Shown: positions 44,145-55,799, counted from the first letter of the stretch. The stretch is 64,000 bases of DNA from Negativicutes bacterium (GCA_031292035.1 JARLHX010000018.1:1-64000); one strand, 5' to 3'. Notes: generated from the sequence alone by a model not told the origin. Translations and numbers: made by a program.

Positions 44145-45227
44145 TCACACCCAATTTTCCAAGATACAGGAGACCACCCTGTCACAGCCCTTACCATCTA
44201 CTAGGTGCATTCCTCGCTGACTCATTGCCAACAACATATGTTTATCCAAACGTTCTATCGCTTTAGCGTAATCAGCAGGGGAGAGCTGTTGCACCCAGCC
44301 CAGATTGATTGTCGCACCCAGATCTGCCACTGCCTGGGTAAGCGCCAATTGATCCTCAGACATAACTGCGACAATAGAAGGTAATCCAACACAACAGCGT
44401 TCCCAAGTGGCACTGCCGCCAGCTCCAAGTGCTAAATCTGCTCTCACCATCAGTTCGGCCATATTGTCAATCTGACAATAAAACTCAAATTGAGCTAGTT
44501 GACTGCAAATTTCTTCTATTTCATGACGGTGAGGGTTACTAGCTCCCACGACTACATCAATTTTAATCGAAGGGTCATTTATTATTTTAATAGCCTCTAT
44601 GGCCTTACTTGTTTCATTTTCAGCGTCGCTGCCGCCGAAAAACACAAGCACTCGACGGATTGTAGAAAAATCACCTTGCCGGTGTTTTCGCATTTGACTA
44701 AAGCTGGGACGCAATAAAACGTATTGTGGTCCAAGCAGAGTCTGACAGTTACCAGGAATTAATCCAACATATCGTTGATTCATATTATCGGTCAAGTTCT
44801 GATCTAATAATAGCTCACAGTCGTGGCTTCGGCTTGCCAGGTCGTCTATAACCATAATGTTCCGTACGAATGGCCGCAAAAATTTCTCCCATGCTTGATC
44901 CAACTGGTAATGATCAACGATTAGCCAGTCGACAACCAGTTGATTGGCAACCAATAACTCTGCCGTTTTTTCTGCGTCCAACCGCCAAAATGACTCCCTA
45001 TTAAATCTAGACAGTGAATCTTCGTCAATATTTAGCTTGAAAACTTTGTAGCCTTTACTTTCAATAAAATCGCATAAGTTCCCGTCCCATTCGCAACAAC
45101 CAAAATATACGGTACACCCTCTATCTTGCAACCCTTTCGCCAATGACAAGCATCTCATAATATGACCACTGCCTATGAAAACCGACGCGTCGGCCCTTAT
45201 GAAAACCTGTTTACCGCTATTCACCAT
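44145..45227 (-). CDS. pseG: PseG-type UDP-sugar hydrolase
   Basis: Hydrolyses UDP-2,4-diacylamino-trideoxy-sugar to the free sugar, the fourth step of pseudaminate synthesis. 360 aa with the GT-B-like start RADASVFIGSGHIMRCLSLA, VDHYQLD, the LGPQYVLLRP segment and GAGGSATWERCCVGLPSI, all typical of PseG. It overlaps the cytidylyltransferase gene by 11 bases. In the canonical order PseH acts before this enzyme; no PseH-like acetyltransferase is present here. Confidence 0.92.
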   Translation of the reverse strand: MVNSGKQVFIRADASVFIGSGHIMRCLSLAKGLQDRGCTVYFGCCEWDGNLCDFIESKGYKVFKLNIDEDSLSRFNRESFWRLDAEKTAELLVANQLVVDWLIVDHYQLDQAWEKFLRPFVRNIMVIDDLASRSHDCELLLDQNLTDNMNQRYVGLIPGNCQTLLGPQYVLLRPSFSQMRKHRQGDFSTIRRVLVFFGGSDAENETSKAIEAIKIINDPSIKIDVVVGASNPHRHEIEEICSQLAQFEFYCQIDNMAELMVRADLALGAGGSATWERCCVGLPSIVAVMSEDQLALTQAVADLGATINLGWVQQLSPADYAKAIERLDKHMLLAMSQRGMHLVDGKGCDRVVSCILENWV

Positions 45228-45954
45228 ATTGCTTCTGCTCTATGTGCGCATTGATTCGAACCCAATCGGGATGGCGGACTAAAAGTTCAAGAACATCCTC
45301 CATCGTAAAGAGGGGGTTGCTCGGGTATATGGCTTCAATAATCCTTCTGATCAATTCAAAATCTTCGGGTGTGTCTACCGTCCACCGGTGGCGGCTTTGG
45401 TCTTCAAAATGGCAAACACCGCCGAGGCAATACCGCTCAGGTTGTCGTTCGATAAAACCAGTCACATGCTCCCTGTCGGGTTCATCGGTAGCCTCACGAA
45501 AGGCCTCGTCAAGTGCTTGAAAAGAAAACACTTCAGTATCCATTCCCCGCGGATATGTTCTGTGCATTACATTACTTACATAATCATAATCAATCTGACG
45601 ACCAGCAAAAAAGCCGATCACTTGATCAATAATACACGGATCAATCAGCGGACAATCAGAAGTAACGCGAACAACAGTTGCCGCATGATTTGCCACGGCA
45701 GCCGCATGATAGCGTGTCAAAACATCAAATTCCGGACCGCGAAATGATGGTACATGGAGGCGAGCGCATAGATCCACAATTGGCTGATCACTCGCATTTG
45801 CGGTTGTCGCCACAACGATCTCGTCAGCCGACCGAACCCGCTTAAGTCGCTCCACCATATACTCTAATAACGGCTTGCCCAATACTTCCTTCATCACTTT
45901 TCCCGGTAGTCGGGTCGAGGTCATTCTCGCTTGCACGATGATTACCGTTTTCAT
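45217..45954 (-). CDS. SpsF/PseF-like cytidylyltransferase
   Basis: 245-aa nucleotidyltransferase that activates the nine-carbon acid as a CMP sugar. It has the N-terminal VQARMTSTRLPGKVM signature, the aspartate in VTSDCPLIDP, and the RHRWTVDTPEDFELI segment. This family is often labelled spore-coat SpsF but in flagellar clusters serves as PseF. ATG with AGAGGTG 6 bases upstream. It sits between PseC and PseG, as in known pse clusters. Confidence 0.88.
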   Translation of the reverse strand: MKTVIIVQARMTSTRLPGKVMKEVLGKPLLEYMVERLKRVRSADEIVVATTANASDQPIVDLCARLHVPSFRGPEFDVLTRYHAAAVANHAATVVRVTSDCPLIDPCIIDQVIGFFAGRQIDYDYVSNVMHRTYPRGMDTEVFSFQALDEAFREATDEPDREHVTGFIERQPERYCLGGVCHFEDQSRHRWTVDTPEDFELIRRIIEAIYPSNPLFTMEDVLELLVRHPDWVRINAHIEQKQYGE

Positions 45955-46017
45955 TACAGCACCTCTGATAACTTACTGATAACCAATACCCTGGGGGGCA
46001 TTTACACTCCAACCGCT

Positions 46018-48215
<2,198 letters not shown>

Positions 48216-48277
48216 CTATTTCAAAAAAAATGAGCAGTCATCTTTGGGTTGAAAGCGAGGGTTTGCCTGCTTTCTTT

Positions 48278-48306
48278 ATTATAGTCAATGCCGAAAATGA
48301 TTTGCG
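48278..48306 (-). promoter_or_regulatory. Possible promoter of the nonulosonate operon
   Basis: On the minus strand a perfect TATAAT (48283-48278) lies about 95 bp before the pseB start. The -35 position (CGCAAA, 48306-48301) is poor. Confidence 0.35.
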
Positions 48307-48707
48307 ACTTGCAGTTGCAGCTAGTCTTGCTTCGAAAACTGTAGCTTTGAACCTGCATGTACTCACTAAAATATATCGTTAAAATCAAGGAATTTCTTAA
48401 GTTAAGAGCGACCAAGCATTATAAAATATATGTATTTAAAATATATCATTATAAATATATCATTTATAGGCTTAGGCTTCAACGGCAGAGCCTATCATAT
48501 GATAGAACTCGGGAAGCGGCAGCCAAACTAACATATAATGCGATCTGATAGCGAGCACAATTTCTCAATCTAATCCCGACTTGCCCGATGATCGTGCGGA
48601 CTTATGGCTGAATAACCTTCTTGCCGGAGCCGCAGCTCTTCGAACTGGCTGATACCGGTCTGTGCAAATTGCCCTATTTTTTTAAAAAGGAGGGAACGTT
48701 AATTGGT

Positions 48708-48745
48708 GATGGTTAGCTGCTTATCGCTAACCATCTTTATATTTC
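48708..48745 (+). terminator. Intrinsic terminator upstream of flagellin 1
   Basis: 10-bp perfect stem GATGGTTAGC (48708-48717) with GCTAACCATC (48726-48735), followed by TTTATATTT. It comes only 13 bases after a strong Shine-Dalgarno sequence, with no gene between. Confidence 0.85.
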
Positions 48746-48850
48746 CTTTGAAAACTGACAACATTCGACCATCAAGGCGTAAATCGGTAAAAACAGGTGA
48801 TAATTAGAGATATATTAGCGTGAATATTAAAAAATGACCGAATTTGGTCT

Positions 48851-48878
48851 TTAACAAGCGGGCGTAGTGTAGCGATAC
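48851..48878 (+). promoter_or_regulatory. Putative sigma-28 promoter of flagellin 1
   Basis: TTAA (48851-48854), 16-bp spacer, AGCGATAC (48871-48878); leader of about 95 nt to the ATG. Confidence 0.6.
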
Positions 48879-48978
48879 ATAAGTAGAACAACTTGTGGTG
48901 CCAAGCCGGCGACCTACGGGAAAGCAAGTGAATGAGTAACTAGATAGAAATCGAGTGAAATTCAAGGAGGAAGAAACC

Positions 48979-50628
48979 ATGATTATCAATACCAATATGG
49001 CGGCTCTTAACACCTATCGGCAGTTGAGCATGAATGAAAAGGCGACCCAGAGTTCTCTGGCGAAACTGTCCTCAGGTTATCGCATCAACAGCGCGGCCGA
49101 TGACGCCGCTGGCCTCTCGATTTCCGAGAAAATGCGCGGCCAGATCAGCGGCCTGAACCAGGCCTCCTCGAACGCCCAGGACGGCATCTCACTGGTGCAG
49201 ACGGCTGAAGGCGCACTCAATGAGACGACTAGTATCCTGCAAAGGATGCGTGAACTGGCGGTACAGGCTGCCAACGGAACTAACACCACCAGCGACAACG
49301 CTGCGATGACCGACGAATTCAGCCAGCTTAAGTCTGAAATTGACCGGATCGGAAATACCACCCAGTTCAACACCAAGAACCTGTTGGACGGATCACTCGC
49401 CGGCGCGGCCGGTGTGACGGTGGGTCAGAACTCGACCACCAGCGCCGTTGTAGCCCAACTAATGGCGACTCCGGACACAAGCGCGGCTACCATGTTGGCC
49501 ACCACAGGACCCAATGCCGCTGCCTTTGTGGCTGAAACCGTGAATATTGACGGCACGAACATTACCGTGAACTGGCAGAATCTGTCGACTACCGACCAGA
49601 CAGCGATCACCGCAGGTTTTGGCGCCACCGCCACGGCAACCTCGTCCCAGGCGGCGTCAGCCCTGATTGTCAGCACCATCAACAGCGCTATCGACGCTTC
49701 AGGCGCCAATGTTGCCCATGTTTCCGGCTATGTGGATGCTGCCGGCAAATTCAATATCGAGAGCGGTTCTAAAGGCATTAGCTCATCGATCACAACCAAC
49801 TCGGGCGCGACGGTCTTGAATGAGGCGCTGCTAGGCCAAACAAACATCACTACCACTGCCACGGCTGTTAAAGGCACAACGAATTTCAATAGTACGACGG
49901 TTCCTGTCAGCAGCAGTTTCTTTGCTAATGTTAACGGCATTCAACTGAATGTGACAACCAGCGCCGCCATCACCAGCACTACCACCACCATGGCTTCTGC
50001 GGCGCTCATCCTCCAGACAGGCATCAACACAGCCATCACCGCTTACAACGCTGCGGCAGGCGCGCCCAACGTCGGCGATCCCGGACATATCACCGCAGTC
50101 ACGGTCAATGCCACGACGGATGGCCGGCTACAGGTGCTCAGCCAGAGCGGCCCGATGTCCTTCTCGGATACCAACGGACAAACTTTCAGCACCAGTCTTG
50201 GTTTGGATGCGGCCGGTTCTTCTTCCAGCGCCAACGGCGGCCTGACCTTCCAGATCGGCGCCAATGCCGGTCAGACACTAAACTTCGGCATTGACGACAT
50301 GAGAACCGCCGCACTTGGCCTCTCGGCTGTCAATATCGACTCCCAGGCTGCAGCTTCCAGCGCTATTACCGCGGTGGATGCCGCGACCTCCCAAGTATCG
50401 GCAGAGCGCAGCAAACTGGGTGCTATCCAGAACCGTCTCGATCACACCATTAACAACCTGGGCACTTCCTCGCAGAACATTACTGCTGCTGAAGCCACCA
50501 TTCGCGACGTCGATATGGCGCAGGAAATGACCACCTTCACCAAGAACAACATCCTTCAGCAGGCCGCCCAGGCCATGCTATCCCAGGCTAACCAACAGCC
50601 GCAGGGAGTGCTGCAACTGCTCCGGTAA
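48979..50628 (+). CDS. Flagellin 1
   Basis: Filament subunit, 549 aa, exported by the flagellar type III system. The N-terminal D0/D1 region (NTNMAALNTYRQLSMNEKATQ, SSGYRINSAADDAAGLSISE) and the C-terminal region (ending QQPQGVLQLLR) are highly conserved. The middle part (about residues 150-450) is rich in T, S, A and G and is the likely glycosylation target. The ATG at 48979 has AAGGAGG 8-9 bases upstream. It is a tandem paralog of flagellin 2, of identical length with no gaps. A terminator follows, so each flagellin has its own transcript. Confidence 0.96.
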   Translation: MIINTNMAALNTYRQLSMNEKATQSSLAKLSSGYRINSAADDAAGLSISEKMRGQISGLNQASSNAQDGISLVQTAEGALNETTSILQRMRELAVQAANGTNTTSDNAAMTDEFSQLKSEIDRIGNTTQFNTKNLLDGSLAGAAGVTVGQNSTTSAVVAQLMATPDTSAATMLATTGPNAAAFVAETVNIDGTNITVNWQNLSTTDQTAITAGFGATATATSSQAASALIVSTINSAIDASGANVAHVSGYVDAAGKFNIESGSKGISSSITTNSGATVLNEALLGQTNITTTATAVKGTTNFNSTTVPVSSSFFANVNGIQLNVTTSAAITSTTTTMASAALILQTGINTAITAYNAAAGAPNVGDPGHITAVTVNATTDGRLQVLSQSGPMSFSDTNGQTFSTSLGLDAAGSSSSANGGLTFQIGANAGQTLNFGIDDMRTAALGLSAVNIDSQAAASSAITAVDAATSQVSAERSKLGAIQNRLDHTINNLGTSSQNITAAEATIRDVDMAQEMTTFTKNNILQQAAQAMLSQANQQPQGVLQLLR

Positions 50629-50670
50629 TAGGTTTGCCGGTAAGTCGAATGTTATAACTATTGCGCTTGC

Positions 50671-50705
50671 GAGCCAGGGACTAGCGTCCCTGGCTCATTC
50701 ATTTT
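50671..50705 (+). terminator. Intrinsic terminator of flagellin 1
   Basis: 10-bp perfect stem GAGCCAGGGA (50671-50680) with TCCCTGGCTC (50687-50696), then ATTCATTTT. Confidence 0.9.
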
Positions 50706-50849
50706 GGAACGCACAAGCCACTTGATCGTAGCACAGTGCTACTCGATTGAATATTCGACACTTTTTGCAATAAATGATGAATGATGGCGTAAGGAAGAGA
50801 TAATTGATAAAATAGAGGAATAATGGCTATGAATGACGATATTTGGCTA

Positions 50850-50877
50850 TTATCAAAATATAATCTAAGAACGATAT
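50850..50877 (+). promoter_or_regulatory. Putative sigma-28 promoter of flagellin 2
   Basis: TTAT (50850-50853), 16-bp spacer, AACGATAT (50870-50877), which matches the sigma-D -10 core CGATAT. Leader about 110 nt. Confidence 0.6.
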
Positions 50878-50949
50878 AACAAGTGACGGTATATAGCGTG
50901 TGTACCTGACCGGCGGCCGACGGACAGCCACAAGGCGGATGCCGAATAG

Positions 50950-50965
50950 CGGGCAAGGAAGCCCG
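50950..50965 (+). promoter_or_regulatory. Candidate CsrA-binding hairpin in the flagellin 2 leader
   Basis: 5-bp GC stem CGGGC (50950-50954) with GCCCG (50961-50965) presenting the hexaloop AAGGAA, so GGA sits in the loop as in known CsrA sites. It lies about 15 bases before the Shine-Dalgarno AAGGAGGA, which has further GGA motifs; more GGAs occur at 50922 and 50937. csrA and fliW are encoded in the same window. Flagellin 1 lacks this hairpin. Confidence 0.65.
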
Positions 50966-50991
50966 TAGAAAAATTCAAGGAGGAAGAAACC

Positions 50992-52641
50992 ATGATTATC
51001 AACACCAATATGGCGGCTCTCAACACTTACAGGCAGTTGAGCATGAACGAAAAGGCGACCCAGGGATCTTTGGCGAAACTATCCTCAGGCTTTCGGATCA
51101 ACAGCGCAGCCGACGACGCCGCCGGCCTCTCGATTTCCGAGAAAATGCGCGGCCAGATCAGCGGTTTGAACCAGGCTTCGTCCAACGCCCAAGACGGCAT
51201 TTCTCTCGTACAGACCGCTGAAGGCGCACTGAACGAGACTACCAGCATCCTGCAAAGGATGCGCGAACTGGCGGTGCAGGCTTCCAACGGCACCAACACC
51301 ACCAGTGACAACGCTGCGATGACCGACGAGTTCGGCCAGCTGAAATCAGAAATCGACCGGATCGGCAACACTACCCAGTTCAACACCAAGAACCTGCTGG
51401 ACGGATCACTTGCTGGCGCGGCCGGCGTGACCGTGGGCCAGAACTCGACCACCAGCGCTGTTGTAGCTCAACTGTTGGCAGTCCCTGATACTAGCGCGGT
51501 TACCATGGTAGCTAACACAGGGCCGAATGCAGCTGCCTTTACGGCCGAGACCGTGAACATTGACGGCACGAACATTAAAGTGAACTGGCAGAATCTGTCG
51601 ACCGCTGATCAGAACACGATCATCGGAGGCTTTGGCGCCAGCGCCACGGCAACCTCGTCCCAGGCGGCGTCAGCCCTGATTGTCAGCACCATCAACAGCG
51701 CTATCGACGCTTCAGGCGCCAATGTTGCCCATGTTTCCGGCTATGTGGATGCTGCCGGCAAATTCAATATCGAGAGCGGCACTAAAGGCATCAATTCGAC
51801 GATCACAACCAACTCGGGCTCGACGGTCCTGGATGAGGCATTGGTCGGCCAAGGTGCCGCAGCTACTGCTGCCACGACTGTCAAAGGCACGACGAATTTC
51901 AGCGGCACGACGGTTCCTGTCAGCAGCAGCTTCTTTGCCAATATTAACGGCATTCAGCTGAATGTGACAACCAGTGCCGCCATCACCAGCACCACCACTA
52001 CCATGGCTTCCGCGGCGCTCATCCTCCAGACTGGCATCAACACAGCCATTACTGCTTACAACGCCGCGGCGGGCGCGCCAAACGTCGGCGATCCCGGCCA
52101 CATTGCCGCAGTCACGGTTAACGCCACGACGGACGGCCGGCTGCAGGTGCTCAGCCAGAGCGGCCCGATGTCTTTCTCGGACACCAACGGACAAACCTTT
52201 ACTAACAGTCTTGGTTTGGACTCGGCCGGTTCTTCCTCTAGCGCTAACGGCGGCATGACCTTCCAGATCGGCGCCAACGCCGGCCAGACGATCAACTTCG
52301 GTATTGATGACATGAGAACCGCCGCTCTTGGTCTCTCGGCTGTCAACATCGACTCCCAGGCTGCAGCTTCCAGCGCCATCACCGCAGTTGACTCCGCCAC
52401 CGCTCAGGTATCGGCAGAGCGCAGCAAACTGGGTGCTATCCAGAACCGTCTGGACCACACCATCAACAACCTGGGCACTTCCTCGCAGAACATCACTTCT
52501 GCTGAAGCCAGCATCCGCGACGTGGATATGGCGCAAGAAATGACCACCTTCACCAAGAACAACATCCTCCAGCAGGCCGCTCAGGCCATGCTGGCTCAGG
52601 CCAACCAACAGCCGCAGGGAGTACTGCAACTGCTCCGGTAG
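50992..52641 (+). CDS. Flagellin 2
   Basis: Second filament subunit, 549 aa, nearly the same as flagellin 1 at both ends. Differences cluster in the central T/S-rich region, for example around residues 160-215 and 265-310. The start context TTCAAGGAGGAAGAAACC is identical to that of flagellin 1. Several blocks are identical in DNA, including silent sites, while the conserved N-terminal code shows silent changes. Its leader, unlike that of flagellin 1, has a CsrA-type hairpin. The Maf operon follows after a terminator. Confidence 0.96.
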   Translation: MIINTNMAALNTYRQLSMNEKATQGSLAKLSSGFRINSAADDAAGLSISEKMRGQISGLNQASSNAQDGISLVQTAEGALNETTSILQRMRELAVQASNGTNTTSDNAAMTDEFGQLKSEIDRIGNTTQFNTKNLLDGSLAGAAGVTVGQNSTTSAVVAQLLAVPDTSAVTMVANTGPNAAAFTAETVNIDGTNIKVNWQNLSTADQNTIIGGFGASATATSSQAASALIVSTINSAIDASGANVAHVSGYVDAAGKFNIESGTKGINSTITTNSGSTVLDEALVGQGAAATAATTVKGTTNFSGTTVPVSSSFFANINGIQLNVTTSAAITSTTTTMASAALILQTGINTAITAYNAAAGAPNVGDPGHIAAVTVNATTDGRLQVLSQSGPMSFSDTNGQTFTNSLGLDSAGSSSSANGGMTFQIGANAGQTINFGIDDMRTAALGLSAVNIDSQAAASSAITAVDSATAQVSAERSKLGAIQNRLDHTINNLGTSSQNITSAEASIRDVDMAQEMTTFTKNNILQQAAQAMLAQANQQPQGVLQLLR

Positions 52642-52667
52642 TCTGATCAAACCCTCTAACATTGGAT

Positions 52668-52705
52668 AGGACTGGAGACCGCCGGTCTCCAGTCCTTCAT
52701 CCATT
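52668..52705 (+). terminator. Intrinsic terminator of flagellin 2
   Basis: Long stem: AGGACTGGAGACC (from 52668) with GGTCTCCAGTCCT (to 52696), then a T-rich tail (TCATCCATTT). Confidence 0.88.
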
Positions 52706-52725
52706 TAGGCAAAGGACGGATAATT

Positions 52726-52983
52726 ATGGATCAAGCACGGACGCAGGCGGTGGTGGATATCCGTCGCCAGATATTCGCATTGCAGATTGATGCAGCGCTC
52801 GGACAGACCGCCACGCTGATAGAGGCGCTCCTGACCGACGGCGGAGTAAGTGCTGCTGCGGTCAACCGTGTTGCGATGGCGATCATGGCAGCCGTCGAAC
52901 AGCGGGACTACTTGCTGTTCGCTGACCTTGTCTATTTTGAAATACCCGCACTGGGGCAAACCAGGCAAGGAGACTTGTTATGA
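52726..52983 (+). CDS. Small protein coupled to maf, unknown function
   Basis: 85-aa, mostly helical, cytoplasmic protein with alanine-rich amphipathic segments (AVVDIRRQIFALQIDAALGQTA is near its start). The ATG has AAAGGACGG about 8 bases upstream, and its stop overlaps the maf start (ATGA), so both are co-translated. I do not recognise a family. It could be a chaperone or regulator for Maf or flagellin; this is only a guess from the coupling. Confidence 0.65.
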   Translation: MDQARTQAVVDIRRQIFALQIDAALGQTATLIEALLTDGGVSAAAVNRVAMAIMAAVEQRDYLLFADLVYFEIPALGQTRQGDLL

Positions 52984-54788
52984 ACATTTATCAGAAAAAT
53001 ATTAAATTTTTCAAAAATCATGCTGACCATCTCTATCATGAACTGAAAAAAGGAACTCCGCTGTTCCCTCTGACGGTGAGAAGAATCACCAAAGGAGGGC
53101 TCCAGATCGAACGTGACGGCGGAAAGTGTTTGCTTCATAGTAGCTACAGCATTGAACAGGAAATGGAAAGTATGTTCGCCGGTGTGAGCCAGGACACCGA
53201 AATATTGGTTGTGTTTGGTTTTGGTGCGGGACATTTCTTGCCGTATGTGGCAAGTCATTTTAAAAATATAAAAAAAATTATGATTATCGAACCAGCTTTG
53301 CAGATTTTTGATATGGTACTACATGAATGTGATCTGGGTGGGTTGATCAGGATGCCGCGCCAGGCTCAGTTGACTTTTGTTCTCAACCAACCGGAGAAAC
53401 TCGCGGCACTGTTGACCGTGAGATCGGTACAGTTTAATGCCAAGGTTGAATTTGTGGCCCATTTATCGTATCGTAGTCTCTATTCCGAATACTATCAAAG
53501 CTTTAACAATGTTATGGCTGACTGGTTTCGACTGCAGCGGCTGGAGTTGCAGACTCATCAGTATAGTTTGCACCTGTGGTTGGAAAATACAGTGAAGAAC
53601 TTGGTTGTTCCAGCTTATCCCGGCGAAATAATGAAAGATTTGTTTTACGGAAAACCGGCGATTATTGTTTCGGCCGGTCCGTCTTTGGAAAAGCATATGC
53701 ATCTTTTGGAGGAAGCGCAGCACAAGGCGATTATCGTCGCTGTGGGCACAGCCACAAAGGTATTAGATAAAGCGGGAATCCGTCCCCATTTTCGCGCAGC
53801 TATGGACTCATTTGAGCATGGAATGAATATTTTTGAGAATCTGACAACTACCGATATACCGTTGTTGTTTGCTAATCAACTATATCCCGGTATGGTTGCC
53901 TGTTACCCCGGACCGCTGGTTCGCATTGTAAAAAGCGACGACTATTTTGGCCAGTATCTCTGTGAATTGGATGGTCAATCGCTGATAATTCCTGAGACCG
54001 GACCCTCCATCGCCAATTTGGTGCTAAGTCTTCTCTGTGAAATGAAATGCCCGACCGTGATTATTATCGGCCAGGATATGTGCTTTAAAGAAGAAAAAAT
54101 TCATGCAGAGGGCGGCGATACAGTTCAAGAGCAGGAGAAACAACACCTGATGACAGTACGAGATATTTATGGGAATGAAGTTCAGACCCTGGCGAATTAT
54201 TGGTCCATCAAGGGCGCCCTGGAACGCAGCATCGCCAATAATCCGAAGGTGCGCTTCATTAATGCGACCGAGGGTGGCTTGGGTGTAGATGGGGCAGAAA
54301 ATCGGCGATTGGCCGATGTTTTGGACGAGCTGGCTCCCTTAGCCGAGTCGGTTTCGGAATCGATTGCGCAAATACTGGCTGAATCTGGCCATGAACGTAG
54401 AGACTATTCCCGCTTTTTCGGCCACGAGAATTTAGTGCCGGCTATCACTGAAATTATGACAATTGCTGAGCAGTCTATTGAGTCGGCGCAAGCGATTGCC
54501 GCTTCCATCAAGGATAAGGCGGATAGAAGCTACATTGACAAGAAAATTGCTCTTCTGGGAAACTATGAAAAAAAATTGCAAGAAACTAAGTTGTACAAGC
54601 GGGTGTTTGTTCCGTACTTAAATCTTCTGCTGGAGACTTTCACAAACTTGTATCAAGGAAAAGCGACGGCAGAGGATTGGAATACTCGGGTCGAGGCCAT
54701 CATCAGTGAACGGGTAGCAAAATCGTTGGAGATCCATCTTTTTTGTGAGTTTATCATCAAGCAGTTTGAAGAAAATCTTGAAAAGTGA
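52980..54788 (+). CDS. maf: Maf motility-associated glycosyltransferase
   Basis: 602-aa DUF115/MptE-like protein. Maf proteins transfer CMP-activated nonulosonic acids onto serine/threonine residues of flagellin in the cytoplasm before export. The central DUF115 region is clear: AIIVSAGPSLEKHMHLL (about residue 230), ATKVLDKAGIRPHFRAAMDS and VIIIGQDMCF. It follows the flagellins and lies opposite the nonulosonate operon, matching the usual donor-transferase-acceptor grouping. Start is ATG within ATGA overlap. Confidence 0.9.
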   Translation: MNIYQKNIKFFKNHADHLYHELKKGTPLFPLTVRRITKGGLQIERDGGKCLLHSSYSIEQEMESMFAGVSQDTEILVVFGFGAGHFLPYVASHFKNIKKIMIIEPALQIFDMVLHECDLGGLIRMPRQAQLTFVLNQPEKLAALLTVRSVQFNAKVEFVAHLSYRSLYSEYYQSFNNVMADWFRLQRLELQTHQYSLHLWLENTVKNLVVPAYPGEIMKDLFYGKPAIIVSAGPSLEKHMHLLEEAQHKAIIVAVGTATKVLDKAGIRPHFRAAMDSFEHGMNIFENLTTTDIPLLFANQLYPGMVACYPGPLVRIVKSDDYFGQYLCELDGQSLIIPETGPSIANLVLSLLCEMKCPTVIIIGQDMCFKEEKIHAEGGDTVQEQEKQHLMTVRDIYGNEVQTLANYWSIKGALERSIANNPKVRFINATEGGLGVDGAENRRLADVLDELAPLAESVSESIAQILAESGHERRDYSRFFGHENLVPAITEIMTIAEQSIESAQAIAASIKDKADRSYIDKKIALLGNYEKKLQETKLYKRVFVPYLNLLLETFTNLYQGKATAEDWNTRVEAIISERVAKSLEIHLFCEFIIKQFEENLEK

Positions 54789-54953
54789 CGAAGTGTTTGC
54801 TTGAACAACAAATTTTTTTCAAGCGATAGACAGGCGTGGTAAGGGCCTTGCTGCGACGAAGTAAGTCAGTTTTAAGGTATGCACGGTCCGACAGAATATC
54901 GCGCTCAATGGGGTACAACTGAACAAAGAATAATGCAGATGGGGGTTGTCTGG

Positions 54954-55583
54954 TTGAAGAAATTTAAAACTGATCAGGAAGAATTTTGGGCCGGCCAGTT
55001 CGGCGACGAATATGTGGGACGGAACCACGGACAACAATTCATCGCAAGTAACATGGCTCTTTTTTCTCGGATCCTGTCCCGGACGCGCGGTGTGCAGTCT
55101 GTTATTGAGTTTGGGGCAAATATTGGTTTGAATCTTATCGCTATGCGAAATCTCAGTCCAAGTATGGAGTTGTCGGCCATAGAAATCAATGCTTGTGCAG
55201 TGGAGCAATTGAATGGATTGGGTGATGTGAAAGTGTATCCTCAGTCCATCCTCGACTTTGAGTGCGACTACCAGCGCGACCTTGCTTTGATTAAGGGGGT
55301 ACTGATTCATATCAACCCCGAATCGCTTCCTCAGGTCTATGATTTGCTATACCAGACTAGCAAACGCTATATATGCATTGCAGAGTACTACAATCCTACA
55401 CCGGTGGAAGTGACTTATCGTGGGCATGCCGGTAAATTGTTCAAACGGGATTTTGCCGGGGAAATGCTCAAACGATTTTCCGGTCTGCAGCTTGTCGATT
55501 ATGGTTTTGTATATCATGGGGATCCTAATTTTCCTATGGATGATGAGACTTGGTTCTTGCTTGAAAAAGCAATGTTAGAATAA
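54954..55583 (+). CDS. Pseudaminic-acid-biosynthesis-associated methylase
   Basis: 209-aa SAM-dependent methyltransferase of the kind that accompanies nonulosonate clusters (TIGR03587-like). It shows the family start FKTDQEEFWAGQFGDEYVGRN, the SAM motif VIEFGANIGLNLIAM and the later LIKGVLIHINP. The TTG at 54954 is preferred because GGGGG lies 8 bases before it and gives the family's usual start; ATGs at 54879 and 54933 are alternatives. It may methylate the sugar donor or the glycan on flagellin. Confidence 0.85.
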   Translation: MKKFKTDQEEFWAGQFGDEYVGRNHGQQFIASNMALFSRILSRTRGVQSVIEFGANIGLNLIAMRNLSPSMELSAIEINACAVEQLNGLGDVKVYPQSILDFECDYQRDLALIKGVLIHINPESLPQVYDLLYQTSKRYICIAEYYNPTPVEVTYRGHAGKLFKRDFAGEMLKRFSGLQLVDYGFVYHGDPNFPMDDETWFLLEKAMLE

Positions 55584-55799
55584 AGATGATTGAAATAATC
55601 GGCCCTTTGCAGGCTCGGGCCAACGGGATCGAGGATTTTGACGGTAGCGTGTCTTGCTAACGGCGTTTCCTTTTAAAACGTGATTTACCTCTCATCCGAA
55701 AGTGGTCTCAAAAGGCAAACCGATGCTCATCTCAACCTGAATGGGTTATATTGGTGGATTGGGATGAAAACGGGACCTTCAGAGGCGCGGGGAAGTAGT

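Noticed and set aside
48539..48652. 37-codon open stretch as a gene
   Set aside because: No start codon or ribosome binding site; at best the tail of a deleted gene, so mentioned only in the region note.
51712..52704. 330-codon minus-strand frame under flagellin 2, and similar long ones under flgK (32961-33950) and fliD (58074-59096)
   Set aside because: Shadow frames caused by biased codon use in repetitive T/S/A-rich genes; no ribosome binding sites or protein families.
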